DNA from: Opitutia bacterium UBA953
GTDB lineage: Bacteria > Verrucomicrobiota > Verrucomicrobiia > Opitutales > UBA953
Length of the DNA: 64,000 nucleotides
Assembly: GCA_002293125.1 (NCBI GenBank)
Contig: DBCR01000067.1
Location: forward strand, 9,231 to 73,230
Direction: 5' to 3'
Within the stretch, counting starts at the first letter, position 1; each line of letters opens with the position of its first letter. Shown piece after piece: positions 44,863 through 53,380 of the stretch. The notes under the pieces were generated by a model. It was given only the letters and a program-made list of their open reading frames with translations. It was not told the DNA's origin and made no database searches. The translations under genes were made by a program, and so were the position numbers.

Positions 44863-45644
44863 GCCGCATCATCACCGCGCTCTCCCGCCACCTCGGCGAG
44901 GCGGCCTTCTCCATCCTGCCCTCCATCCCTTATGCGCAGAAAGAGCTGAACGGCTGCCCGGGCATCGCCGTCTCAGCCAAGCAACTCTCCGCGGCTGCCC
45001 GCCTCGACGGACCGGTCGCCTTTCATGACGCGACCTTTGAAATTCCCTGCGGCTGCCGGACCGCGCTCATCGGCCCAAATGGCTCCGGCAAATCCACCCT
45101 CCTCCGCGTGCTCGCCGGACTCACGCCGATTCGCTCGGGCGAAGCGCTGGTCGCCGGCGAGTCTCCGCGCCTCGGCCGCAGCCGCCTCGCCTACCTCGCC
45201 CAGCGGCCTCACCTCACCGAACTCTTTCCCCTCAAGCTTCGCCGGCTGGTTCAGATGGGCACCTACGCCCACCATGGTTGGTTCGAGGAATGCCGTCATG
45301 GCGACGATGTCATCGATCGCGCGCTCACGCGCCTCGGCCTGGCCGATCTCGCGGAGCGCCCAGTCCACACATTATCCGGAGGCCAATTACAACGTGCGCT
45401 CATCGCCCGCGCTGTCGTCCAAGGCGCTGAGATCCTCCTGCTCGACGAGCCGTATGCGGCCCTCGATCAACCGAGCCGCGAGATCATCGACCGTTTCCTC
45501 TTCGAAGAAGGCTCGGCCTTCACCGTCGTGATGGCCACGCACGACCCCGCCGACCTCGGCCGCTTCGACCGTATCCTGGAGATGCGTGATGGCGCCGTCT
45601 CCACCCGGCATGCCTGCTCCGGCCACGACCACCGCCATGCTTGA
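44859..45644 (+). CDS. znuC: Zinc/manganese ABC transporter ATPase
   Basis: The 261-residue product shows Walker A IGPNGSGKST near residue 70, signature LSGGQLQRALIARA, Walker B ILLLDEPYAALD and the switch region MATHDPAD. The first 35 residues before the ABC core are extra and unlike ZnuC. It ends with a histidine-rich tail (ACSGHDHRHA) that could bind metal. ATGA overlap with znuA. Family call as a metal importer follows from its neighbours. Confidence 0.9.
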   Translation: MSRIITALSRHLGEAAFSILPSIPYAQKELNGCPGIAVSAKQLSAAARLDGPVAFHDATFEIPCGCRTALIGPNGSGKSTLLRVLAGLTPIRSGEALVAGESPRLGRSRLAYLAQRPHLTELFPLKLRRLVQMGTYAHHGWFEECRHGDDVIDRALTRLGLADLAERPVHTLSGGQLQRALIARAVVQGAEILLLDEPYAALDQPSREIIDRFLFEEGSAFTVVMATHDPADLGRFDRILEMRDGAVSTRHACSGHDHRHA

Positions 45645-46449
45645 CCTCCTCTTGCAGCCATTGGCGGAACCGTTCTTCGTGCGGGCCCTGCTCGCCATCG
45701 TGCTCAGCGGCACGACCTGCGCCTGCCTCGGCGCCTACGTCGTGCTCCGGCGCATGGCCTTCGTGAGCACCGCGCTCACGCACTCGATCCTGCCCGGCGT
45801 CGTCGGCGCGCTCCTCCTCGGCCTCTCACCTTATCTGGGCGCGCTCGTCGCCGCCCTGCTCACCGCGACCGGCGCCGCCTGGCTGGCCTCGCGCAAAGGT
45901 ACGAGTGAAGACAGCGCGGTCGGCGTGATGCTGTCGGTGATGTTCGCCGGGGGTATCGCGCTCATGCAGCAGGCCAACTCCTGGCGCGACTTCGCAGGGC
46001 TGCTCTTCGGCAGCGTGGTCTCGGTCGGCCGCGAAGACCTCATCGTCATCGGCGTCACCGCCGCCCTCGTGCTGTTCGGGCTCCGGGTGCTGCACAAGGA
46101 GCTCGAACTCGCCTCCTTCGACGAAGAATACGCCGCCTTGCTCGGCGCCCGGCCCGCGCTCATGCGCGCCGTGCTCCTCGTGCTCGTCGCGCTGGGCGCC
46201 GTCGCCTGCGTGCGCCTCGTCGGCGCGCTGCTCACGACCGCGCTCTTCGTCATCCCCGCCGCGACGGGCGTGCTGCTCGGACGGACCGTGCCTCAGGTGA
46301 TGGCCTGGGGCGCCGGCTGCGCCCTCCTCGGCGGGTTCGGCGGCCTTTATCTTTCTTACTACGCACCGGCGGTACCGTCGGGCGCCGGGATCGTGCTCTG
46401 CTGCGCGCTGCCCTACCTGGCCGCGCGCCTCTTCGCCCCGCGTCGCTGA
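45637..46449 (+). CDS. znuB: Zinc/manganese ABC transporter permease
   Basis: The 270-residue product is an ABC-3 family permease with about eight membrane helices, opening with LLQPLAEPFFVRALLAIVLSGTTCACLGAYVVLRRMAFVSTALTHS, the standard start, and KELELASFDEEYAALLGA in the coupling region. The ATG at 45637 overlaps znuC by 8 bases and gives the family start; the earlier in-frame ATG at 45586 lies in znuC. Last gene of the znuACB operon. Confidence 0.92.
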   Translation: MLDLLLQPLAEPFFVRALLAIVLSGTTCACLGAYVVLRRMAFVSTALTHSILPGVVGALLLGLSPYLGALVAALLTATGAAWLASRKGTSEDSAVGVMLSVMFAGGIALMQQANSWRDFAGLLFGSVVSVGREDLIVIGVTAALVLFGLRVLHKELELASFDEEYAALLGARPALMRAVLLVLVALGAVACVRLVGALLTTALFVIPAATGVLLGRTVPQVMAWGAGCALLGGFGGLYLSYYAPAVPSGAGIVLCCALPYLAARLFAPRR

Positions 46450-46809
46450 TCAGAAGCGCGGCGGCCGCAGCGACAGCGGCAGACCGAGCACTTCGCGGGC
46501 GACGAGCGCCTGGCGGAGGGCGGCTGTGCCGCGAAACTGCAGGCGCGTGTGCGCACGCGCTGGGCGCGTGACCACGAGCGACGTATCGTCAAGATGAACA
46601 GCGGCCGCAGGGGCCGAGGGTTCCGGCTCGGGCGCGAGGGTCGGCGGCGCATTGCGCACCCGACGGTTGCGACGCGGCACGGGCGGCGGCAACGGTGTCG
46701 GCTCGACCGAGGCCTCCTGCATGAGCTTCTTGAGGAAGCCAGAGCCGTAATTGAAGAACAGGAAGACGGCCAAGCCGAGGACGGCCTTGATGACGATTTC
46801 CGAGTCCAT
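46450..46809 (-). CDS. Small single-helix membrane protein after floA
   Basis: The 119-residue product has one N-terminal membrane helix (about 5-26), a proline-arginine-rich middle (PLPPPVPRRNRRVRNAPP) and a C-terminal part (THLDDTSLVVTRPARAHTRLQFRGTAALRQALVAREVLG) that is conserved in style with short proteins downstream of floA in other Verrucomicrobiota as far as I can judge. It starts two bases after the floA stop and ends opposite znuB. Function unknown. Confidence 0.55.
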   Translation of the reverse strand: MDSEIVIKAVLGLAVFLFFNYGSGFLKKLMQEASVEPTPLPPPVPRRNRRVRNAPPTLAPEPEPSAPAAAVHLDDTSLVVTRPARAHTRLQFRGTAALRQALVAREVLGLPLSLRPPRF

Positions 46810-46811
46810 GC

Positions 46812-47828
46812 TCAGGCCTTGGCGCCAGGCGCGGGACCGTCACCGGCGATACCCTTGCGCATCTCGGTGTCGGAACGAAGGTTCTCCAGGCGCTGGAAAT
46901 CCATGTAGCCCATGCGGCCGGAACGCAGCGCGTCGGCGAGGGCCTGCGGGATCTGGGCCTCCGCTTCGACGACGCGGGCACGCATCTCTTCCACGCGGGC
47001 ACGCATTTCCTGTTCGAGCGCGACAGCCGCCGCGCGGCGGATTTCGGCCTGAGCCTGCGCCATGTTCTTGTTGGCATTGGCCTGGGCCTCCTGGAGCATC
47101 GCACCGATATTGTCGCCGACATCCACGTCGGCGATGTCGATGGACATGATTTCGTAAGCGGTGTTGGCATCGAGGCCACGCTCGAGGACGGTCTTGGAGA
47201 TGCGATCCGGATTCTCGAGGACGATTTTATAGCTCTCGGAGGAGCCAATGGTGGTGACGATACCTTCGCCGACGCGCGCGATGATGGTCTCTTCCTGGGC
47301 GCCGCCGACGAAACGGTCGAGGTTGGTGCGGACCGTCACGCGGGCCTTCACCTTCACCTGGATACCATCCTTAGCGACGGCGTCGATCGTGGTGCGACCG
47401 CTGGCGGGATTAGGCACATCGATGACCTTGGGGCTGACGGAAGTGAGCACGGCCTCAAGGACGGACTTGTTCGTGCCGCGGGTGGCGATGTCGATCGCGC
47501 AGGCGCGATTCCAGTCGAGATGCAGGCCGGCCTTCTGGGCGGCGATGAGCGCCTGGACCGTCTGCACGATATTGCCGCCGGCAAGGAAGTGGGCGTCGAT
47601 TTTCTCGACGTCGACCGTGAGTCCGGCCTTGGTGGCGGCGATCTTGGCATCGACGATCACGGCGTAGGGAACGCTGCGCAGGCGCATGCCCACGAGGTCG
47701 AACAAGCCGACCTCGGCGCCCGCGAGGCGGGCGCGCACCCAGACAGCGAGGAAGGAGAGCAGGAAGAGGACGAACAGGAGCAGGGCGGCGGCTCCGATCC
47801 AGATGATGATATTGGGCATGGTATTCAT
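46812..47828 (-). CDS. floA: Flotillin-like protein FloA
   Basis: FloA organises functional membrane microdomains and affects membrane fluidity. The 338-residue product has a short N-terminal membrane hairpin (about 5-28), then AEVGLFDLVGMRLRSVPYAVIVDAKIAATKAGL, HFLAGGNIVQTVQALIAAQKAGL, the long VKARVTVRTNLDRFVGGAQEETIIARVGEGIVTTIGS and an EAQANANKNMAQAQAEIRRAAA coiled coil, all FloA (UPF0365) features. An alternative start three codons later is possible. It follows nfeD by 17 bases, the usual partner. Confidence 0.95.
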   Translation of the reverse strand: MNTMPNIIIWIGAAALLLFVLFLLSFLAVWVRARLAGAEVGLFDLVGMRLRSVPYAVIVDAKIAATKAGLTVDVEKIDAHFLAGGNIVQTVQALIAAQKAGLHLDWNRACAIDIATRGTNKSVLEAVLTSVSPKVIDVPNPASGRTTIDAVAKDGIQVKVKARVTVRTNLDRFVGGAQEETIIARVGEGIVTTIGSSESYKIVLENPDRISKTVLERGLDANTAYEIMSIDIADVDVGDNIGAMLQEAQANANKNMAQAQAEIRRAAAVALEQEMRARVEEMRARVVEAEAQIPQALADALRSGRMGYMDFQRLENLRSDTEMRKGIAGDGPAPGAKA

Positions 47829-47845
47829 GAGAGGAAAACGGAGGG

Positions 47846-48349
47846 TCAGCGGGAGCGGCGGACGGTCACGCGGCCGGAACCGGCCTCGGTGACGACGACG
47901 GCGGCGTTGCGTTCGACGAAACCGTCGAGCGAGAAGGCCTCGATCAAGGTGCCATCGATCTCGATCGTGCCGGATGGCGCGAGCACGGTGGCGGCCTTGC
48001 CGGTCTTACCGACGTAGACGGCGTACCCGGCGGCGGCAGGCACGGCGGCACCCTCGTTGCTACTGACGTTGATCATCGAGCGACCGATGGCGGTCTGCGG
48101 CAGGAGGCGGCGGAAAGCGAAGAACTCGAGCGTCAGGACGACCAAGAAAACGACGCAGAACACCGCGCAGGTGAGGCCACCCGCCTCCGCCGAGAGATAG
48201 ATGCCGGCGAAGGAGACGACGGCGCCGAGGAAACCCAGCACGACCGTCGGAAGAAAGAATTCCACCCCGATCAAAACCAAACCAGCAACGAGCAGGCCGA
48301 TGGGCAGGATCAAGGAAACCTCTTCAGGGGAGGCGGCGAAAAGCATCAT
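47846..48349 (-). CDS. NfeD-like membrane protein
   Basis: The 167-residue product has three or four membrane helices (ILPIGLLVAGLVLIGVEFFLPTVVLGFLGAVV and on) and a C-terminal OB-fold (GAAVPAAAGYAVYVGKTGKAATVLAPSGTIEIDGTLIEAFSLDGF) ending in RVTVRRSR. This is the short NfeD form that lacks the ClpP-like protease and pairs with FloA. The ATG at 48349 is followed at once by another at 48346; the upstream open frame has no match. A possible -35 TTGGAA lies 36 bases before it. Confidence 0.85.
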   Translation of the reverse strand: MMLFAASPEEVSLILPIGLLVAGLVLIGVEFFLPTVVLGFLGAVVSFAGIYLSAEAGGLTCAVFCVVFLVVLTLEFFAFRRLLPQTAIGRSMINVSSNEGAAVPAAAGYAVYVGKTGKAATVLAPSGTIEIDGTLIEAFSLDGFVERNAAVVVTEAGSGRVTVRRSR

Positions 48350-48444
48350 GCGGCCAACGATGGCGGCCCCCTTTCCTCTTTCCAATCTTTTCTGGCCCGA
48401 CCGCCTTACAATAAGGTAAAAAACCTGTAATATCCGTAGGACGC

Positions 48445-48474
48445 TTGCGGGCCGAGCACCGCCCGCCCTACGCT
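48445..48474 (+). promoter_or_regulatory. Putative promoter of the 48480 gene
   Basis: TTGCGG at 48445-48450 and TACGCT at 48469-48474, spacer 18. The -10 box ends 5 bases before the ATG, so transcription should start at the start codon. One of the clearest leaderless candidates. Confidence 0.5.
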
Positions 48475-48479
48475 CGACC

Positions 48480-48998
48480 ATGGCCAAGAAACCCCCCGCC
48501 CCCCGTCGCACCCCCATCAAGGAAGCGCACCACGTACTGCAGGACGCCCTCCTCAAGGCCGGCGATGGTGACGGCAAGGACAGCCAGCTCAATAAACACG
48601 GGGAGATCGCCAAGTCGCTCGGCGTCTCTCCCTCGATGCTCTACAAGTGGCGAGAGCCGGCGGAAAAAGGCAGTGGCCAACCCAACCCGCTCCACCGCAC
48701 GGCCCTGCTGATCGACCTCACCGGCGACACCCGCATCGTCGACTGGCTCGCCCGACGCGCCGGCGGCCAGTTTACTCCGATCGAAGGCGAAACCCCGGGC
48801 GGCAATCTGGACAAAGCCGCCAACGCCCTCGTCCGCGAATTTGGCCTGCTCATCGCCGACGTCGCCGACGCGATGGAAGATCACCGCATCACCGCCGACG
48901 AGACCCAGGAACTCCGTGAGAAATGGGACCGCATCCGCAAGCGCACGGAGGCCTTCGTCCGTCGCTGCGAAGAAGGCGACTTCCGTCCGAAAGACTGA
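48480..48998 (+). CDS. Phage CII-like helix-turn-helix protein
   Basis: The 172-residue product has a basic N-terminus, a helix-turn-helix around residues 35-58 (LNKHGEIAKSLGVSPSMLYKWREP) and a helical C-terminal part (GLLIADVADAMEDHRITADETQELREKWDRIRKRTEAFVRR). This resembles the phage regulatory CII/Cro-like family, used also by chromosomal regulators. No other phage gene is nearby, and the flanks are def and nfeD, so it is probably a host regulator. Targets unknown. Confidence 0.68.
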   Translation: MAKKPPAPRRTPIKEAHHVLQDALLKAGDGDGKDSQLNKHGEIAKSLGVSPSMLYKWREPAEKGSGQPNPLHRTALLIDLTGDTRIVDWLARRAGGQFTPIEGETPGGNLDKAANALVREFGLLIADVADAMEDHRITADETQELREKWDRIRKRTEAFVRRCEEGDFRPKD

Positions 48999-49042
48999 GC
49001 GATTTCGCTTTCACGCCCGCCGAAGAAAGGTAACCAGAAGCC

Positions 49043-49624
49043 ATGGCCGAATTCACCATCCGCCCCTACGGCGACCCGATCCTCCGGGCCAAAGGCGATC
49101 CCGTGAAGGAGTTCGGCCCCGCCCTGCGTTCGCTGGGCGACGCGATGCTGAGCGCGATGAAGACCGCCAAGGGCATCGGCCTCGCGGCCCCGCAGGTCGG
49201 GCTTTCCTTGCAGCTCTTCGTCATGAACGTGCACGACGAGGACTTCCTTCCTTTGCTCGACGGCAAACCCCGCCAGCCAAAAGAGATCATGCCGATGCTC
49301 CTCGCCAACGCGACGGTGAGCGTGCCGGCCGGCGAGCCGGAAACCTACACCGAAGGGTGCCTCTCCTTCCCCGGCATCACCGGCGACGTCGAGCGCGTCG
49401 AGCAGGCCATCGTGCGCTACCGCGACGCCGACGGCGCGCCGCACGTCCTCGAATGCGCCGGCCTGCTCGCCCGCTGCGTGCAGCACGAGCATGACCATTG
49501 CCAAGGCGTCCTGTTCATCGATCGGATGACGCGTCCGCACCAGCTGCTGACCGCGGCCAAGGTGAAGAAACTCAAGCGCGCGACGACGATCGAGATGAAG
49601 GCCGCGCGCAAGGCGCAAGGCTGA
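49043..49624 (+). CDS. def: Peptide deformylase
   Basis: Def removes the formyl group from new proteins. The 193-residue product has the three motifs GIGLAAPQVG near residue 48, EGCLSFPG near 109 and QHEHDH near 147 with the metal-binding cysteine and two histidines. A 15-residue insert between motifs 1 and 2 (PRQPKEIMPMLLANATVS) lengthens the protein. The gene is preceded by GAAAGG, a weak Shine-Dalgarno, and TAACCA as possible -10. It meets the 49625 gene end to end, with no gap. Confidence 0.95.
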   Translation: MAEFTIRPYGDPILRAKGDPVKEFGPALRSLGDAMLSAMKTAKGIGLAAPQVGLSLQLFVMNVHDEDFLPLLDGKPRQPKEIMPMLLANATVSVPAGEPETYTEGCLSFPGITGDVERVEQAIVRYRDADGAPHVLECAGLLARCVQHEHDHCQGVLFIDRMTRPHQLLTAAKVKKLKRATTIEMKAARKAQG

Positions 49625-50806
49625 TCACTTCGCCGGCGCGGGGGACGCGATGGCCAGGGTCAACTGACCGACGTCGATACCTTGGCCGCCGGTCGGGATG
49701 CTTGAGACCTTAAAGGCGATTGATCCGGCTGGAGCCGTGTCCGTGACGGCGAGCCACTTGGCCCGGACTCCATCGGAGCCGGCGGGGCCACCGCCTGCGA
49801 CGATCACCACGTACGGTGCCGCGGCGATGCCGAGCCTGCTCCGGGTGACCGAAAGATGGGCCAGTAAGGCGGAGGCGAGCGGGTGGCTCGCGCGATCAAA
49901 GCCGAGCACCCAGTCGCCGGCTTCACTGAGGCGAGGGAGGAAACTGCGGTCGTCACGCAATGCGACCTGACAGCTGCCGGCGGGGGCCGCCGCGACGCCA
50001 TGCTCGGTGAACGCGACCTCTGAAGCGATGAGGCGCATGGTCTGCGCGTCGGCCAAGCGCAGGAAGAGCAGCCCGCGCTCGCCTTCGGCGGCCACGACAT
50101 AATATTCAGCCCAGACGACGGCGACCTGCTTCGGAGCGGTGGCTGGCTTGAGGCCCTTGGAGAGAGACGGCGTGCCCTTGTCGATAGGGGGAATATAGCT
50201 GTAGCCTTCAGCCGGAACGGCCGCGAGCGACTTATCGTCCGCCCTGGCCCACGCGGTGCGGATGTCGGCGGTCATGTCCGCTGGTCGATTGAGCTTACCA
50301 TCGCCAAGCAGGCTGATCGAACCGATGAAATGCACCTTGGCGTAACCCAGATCGCGGGCCTGCTTCTGCAGTCGGACGACGGACTGGCTCACGGCGACAT
50401 TCCAAGCCGTCGGCGCAAAATCGGCGGCGAAGGTGACCGGCTTGGTCTTTTCGGCGGCCCGGACGGCGGCGACGGCCCGCAGCCGGACTAGCGAAGGCAA
50501 GGCCTGCTGGATCTGCGCATTACCTTCGTCGATGATCTTCTGGGCGCGGATCTTAACCTGCTCCGGCGTCTCGGAAATACTGCCGGCCTTCGGGGCGTTA
50601 GCCAGCAAGGTGTCGACGCTTATCTTCATGATGCTCTGGCCGGTCTTGACGCGGGTTTCCCCAGCCGAGTGCGCGCGCGTGGCGCTATTCCACTCGGCGA
50701 GCTCGTTGGACTTAAGGTAACGTCCCACCTCCGCATCCGGGATGGCCGGAGGGGGCGCCACCTCGCCAGCGGCGATGAAAATCAGGGAGGCGAGGAACGC
50801 GTACAT
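49625..50806 (-). CDS. Secreted protein of unknown function
   Basis: The 393-residue product has a probable signal peptide (first 15 residues) and a mature part that starts with PDAEVGRYLKSNELAEWNSATRAH, then a helical region and, after residue 150, beta-rich segments including VRLQKQARDLGYAKVHFIGSISLLG and ERGLLFLRLADAQTMRLIASEVAF. I do not recognise the family. It ends directly against def and starts 12 bases after HPr on the same strand, so it may be cotranscribed with HPr. Confidence 0.6.
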   Translation of the reverse strand: MYAFLASLIFIAAGEVAPPPAIPDAEVGRYLKSNELAEWNSATRAHSAGETRVKTGQSIMKISVDTLLANAPKAGSISETPEQVKIRAQKIIDEGNAQIQQALPSLVRLRAVAAVRAAEKTKPVTFAADFAPTAWNVAVSQSVVRLQKQARDLGYAKVHFIGSISLLGDGKLNRPADMTADIRTAWARADDKSLAAVPAEGYSYIPPIDKGTPSLSKGLKPATAPKQVAVVWAEYYVVAAEGERGLLFLRLADAQTMRLIASEVAFTEHGVAAAPAGSCQVALRDDRSFLPRLSEAGDWVLGFDRASHPLASALLAHLSVTRSRLGIAAAPYVVIVAGGGPAGSDGVRAKWLAVTDTAPAGSIAFKVSSIPTGGQGIDVGQLTLAIASPAPAK

Positions 50807-50817
50807 GGGGCGAAGGA

Positions 50818-51105
50818 TCAGGACTCGTCGAACTTCCGGGCGAACAGCGCTTCCATCTCTCCGAGAAGGGCGGCGCCATCCTTGCCGCGGACAGAGAAGC
50901 GGAGCTTCGAGTTCTGGCCGGCGGCGAGCATCATGAGTCCCATGATGCTCTTGCCGTTCACGGACTCCTCGTCCTTGGAAACGGTGATTTCGACATCCGG
51001 ATAGCGGTTAGCCAGTCGGACGATCTGGGCGGCCGGGCGGGTGTGGATGCCCATCCGGTTTTGCACGGTGAATTCTCGGGCTAAAGCCTCGTGGGTTTCT
51101 TCCAT
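50818..51105 (-). CDS. ptsH: Phosphocarrier protein HPr
   Basis: The 95-residue product is HPr of the sugar phosphotransferase system: the phosphorylated histidine lies at residue 21 in GIHTRPAAQIV, and the regulatory serine near residue 53 in NGKSIMGLMMLAAG. The serine context fits control by HPr kinase, as in Bacillota. No enzyme I or II gene is in the window, and many Verrucomicrobiota keep HPr for regulation only. The ATG at 51105 gives the family length; the in-frame codons to 51162 have no match. Confidence 0.93.
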   Translation of the reverse strand: MEETHEALAREFTVQNRMGIHTRPAAQIVRLANRYPDVEITVSKDEESVNGKSIMGLMMLAAGQNSKLRFSVRGKDGAALLGEMEALFARKFDES

Positions 51106-51200
51106 ATAAGGGGTCTGTCCTGAGATGAACGCAGGATAGAGGAAAAGGGAGGGTGGCGGCAAGGCGGGTCAAGGCAAATTGAGCCGAAGGGAGGGGACGC

Positions 51201-51206
51201 TTGACC
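51201..51206 (+). promoter_or_regulatory. Putative -35 box of the pdh operon
   Basis: TTGACC, 46 bases before GTG 51247. No clear -10 box (CAATCA 18 bases on is the best). The leader is pyrimidine-rich. Confidence 0.3.
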
Positions 51207-51246
51207 TTCCCCGCCAGACCCCTCCAATCAATCCAAACGAACTACC

Positions 51247-52353
51247 GTGGCCAAGCCCGCTGTCCTTACTCACCCGGAATCCCTGAAGCGCCCTGCCGGC
51301 CCTTCGGAATACGCCAAAAATCCGGTCAACGCATCCATGTCAAAGGCCGACAAAATCGCCCTTTACACCAAAATGGCTCGTATCCGCCATTTCGAGCAAC
51401 GCTGCATCCGCATCTACCAGCAGGGTAAGATCGGCGGATTCCTCCACCTTTACGTGGGCCAGGAGGCCGTTGCCGCCGGCACGATCTCCCTCCTTGGTAA
51501 GCACGACCACATCATTACGGGTTACCGCGACCATGGCCACGGCCTGATGGTCGGCATGGGCATGAACGAGTGCATGGCCGAATTGACCGGACGCGTCACC
51601 GGTTGCTCCCAAGGCAAGGGCGGCTCGATGCACTACTTCGCCCCCGATAAGAACTACTGGGGCGGCCACGGTATCGTCGGCGGCCAAGCCCCCCTCGGCA
51701 CCGGCCTCGCCTACGCCGTCAAATACATGGGCCTGAAGGGCAGCTGCCTCGTCTACATGGGTGACGGCGCCGTCAACCAAGGCGCGGTCCATGAAGCCTA
51801 CAACCTGGCCTCCCTTTGGGACCTCCCGGTCATCTTCGTCGTCGAGAACAACGGCTACTCGATGGGCACTTCCCAGGAACGCTCGACCGCCCACCCGGGC
51901 TGCCTCGCGAAGCGCGCCGAAGGCTACAACATGGCTTGGGACGTCATCAACGGCCACGACGTCTACGAAGTCCGCGCCAAGACGGCCATCGCGCTCAAGC
52001 GCGCCCACGAGGAATCCAAGCCGACCGTCCTCGAGATCTTCACCTACCGCTACTTCGGCCACTCGATGGCCGACCCGGACAAGACCTACCGCGATAAAGA
52101 AGAAATCAAGGAGTACCGCGAAAAGAAAGACCCGGTCCTCGCCTTCGAACAGGAACTCCTCAGCGAAAAGGTACTGACCCCCGAACTCTCCCTGAAGATC
52201 AACGAAGCGGCGATGGCCGAGGCTGATAAGGCCGCTCTCTTCGCCGACGAGTCGCCGGATCCAACCGTCGCCGACATCACGAAACACATCTACTGGGAAG
52301 AGGACAACCGCGGGCCGAAGACCACGAGCCGCGGCACCATCATCTTCGAATAA
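51247..52353 (+). CDS. pdhA: Pyruvate dehydrogenase E1 component, alpha subunit
   Basis: E1 alpha binds thiamine diphosphate and decarboxylates pyruvate. The 368-residue product shows IRHFEQRCIRIYQQGKIGGFLHLYVGQEAV, the TPP motif GDGAVNQGAVHEAYNLASLWDLPVIFVVENN near residues 176-206, and ERSTAHPG. The GTG start at 51247 gives a 30-residue lead before MSKADKIALYTKM; the ATG at 51337 is an alternative start. First of three pdh genes; pdhB follows in 21 bases. No E3 gene is present in the window. Confidence 0.94.
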   Translation: MAKPAVLTHPESLKRPAGPSEYAKNPVNASMSKADKIALYTKMARIRHFEQRCIRIYQQGKIGGFLHLYVGQEAVAAGTISLLGKHDHIITGYRDHGHGLMVGMGMNECMAELTGRVTGCSQGKGGSMHYFAPDKNYWGGHGIVGGQAPLGTGLAYAVKYMGLKGSCLVYMGDGAVNQGAVHEAYNLASLWDLPVIFVVENNGYSMGTSQERSTAHPGCLAKRAEGYNMAWDVINGHDVYEVRAKTAIALKRAHEESKPTVLEIFTYRYFGHSMADPDKTYRDKEEIKEYREKKDPVLAFEQELLSEKVLTPELSLKINEAAMAEADKAALFADESPDPTVADITKHIYWEEDNRGPKTTSRGTIIFE

Positions 52354-52374
52354 TCCTTCTTCGCACCCACTGTC

Positions 52375-53352
52375 ATGGCTGTCATTTCCTACCGCGAAGC
52401 GCTCCGCGCCGCGATGCGCGAAGAACTCAAGCGCGACGACAAGGTCGTCATCATGGGCGAAGAAGTCGCCCAGTTCAACGGCGCCTATAAGGTGACCGAA
52501 GGCCTCCTCAAGGAGTTCGGCCCGAAGCGCATCGTCGACACCCCGATCTCCGAAGCCGGCTTCATCGGCCTGGGCATCGGCGCCTCGATGCTCGGCATCC
52601 GCCCGGTGATGGAGCTGATGTTCTGGTCCTTCTCGTACGTCGCGTTCGACCAGATCGTGAACAACGCCGGCAACATCCGCTACATGTCCGGCGGCCTCAT
52701 CAACTGCCCGATCGTCATCCGCGGTCCCGCCAACGGCGGCACCAACGTCGGCGCGACCCACTCTCACACGCCCGAGGCCATCCTCGCCTCGCACCCGGGC
52801 ATCAAGGTCGTCTGCCCGGCCACCCCGTACGACGCCAAGGGCCTGATGAAGGCCGCCATCCGCGACAACGACCCGGTCTACGTGATGGAGAACACGATTC
52901 TTTATAACGACAAGGGCGAGGTCCCCGATGAAGACTACATCGTGCCCCTCGGCGTCGCCGACGTGAAGCGCGTGGGCACCGACCTTACCATCGTCGCCCA
53001 CGGCCGCGCCGTGATCACGAGCCTCAAGGCCGCCGAGATCCTCGAGAAGGAACACGGCGTCAGCGTCGAGGTCGTCGACCTCCGTTCGATCCGCCCGCTC
53101 GACGAGGAGACCATCCTCGCCTCCGTCCGCAAGACGCACCGCGCCCTGCTGGTCGAAGAGAACAAGCCCTTCTGCGGCGTCGACGCCCAGGTCGCCTACC
53201 TCATCCAGTCGAAGGCGTTCGACGAACTCGACGCCCCGATCCATCGCGTTTCCTCGATCGACGCTCCGCAGATCTACTGCAAGCGCATGGAAGACCTGCA
53301 GATGCCTAACGTCGAACGCGTCGTCGCCGAAGCGCTCAAGGTGCTCGCCTAA
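52375..53352 (+). CDS. pdhB: Pyruvate dehydrogenase E1 component, beta subunit
   Basis: The 325-residue product has the transketolase pyrimidine-binding fold: GEEVAQFNGAYKVTEGLLKEFG, DTPISEAGFIGLGIGASMLG, GTNVGATHSHTPEAI, and the C-terminal VVDLRSIRPLDEETI. It partners PdhA to form the active site. The order E1 alpha, E1 beta, E2 is the common layout of the separate-gene type. Typical length. Confidence 0.95.
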   Translation: MAVISYREALRAAMREELKRDDKVVIMGEEVAQFNGAYKVTEGLLKEFGPKRIVDTPISEAGFIGLGIGASMLGIRPVMELMFWSFSYVAFDQIVNNAGNIRYMSGGLINCPIVIRGPANGGTNVGATHSHTPEAILASHPGIKVVCPATPYDAKGLMKAAIRDNDPVYVMENTILYNDKGEVPDEDYIVPLGVADVKRVGTDLTIVAHGRAVITSLKAAEILEKEHGVSVEVVDLRSIRPLDEETILASVRKTHRALLVEENKPFCGVDAQVAYLIQSKAFDELDAPIHRVSSIDAPQIYCKRMEDLQMPNVERVVAEALKVLA

Positions 53353-53380
53353 CCCCCTCCCCTCCTACTTTTCAAATCCG

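Noticed and set aside
48480..48998. Prophage remnant
   Set aside because: The CII-like protein is flanked by nfeD and def, and no integrase, structural gene or attachment site is seen.
51340..53244. 634-codon minus-strand frame
   Set aside because: Antisense to pdhA and pdhB.
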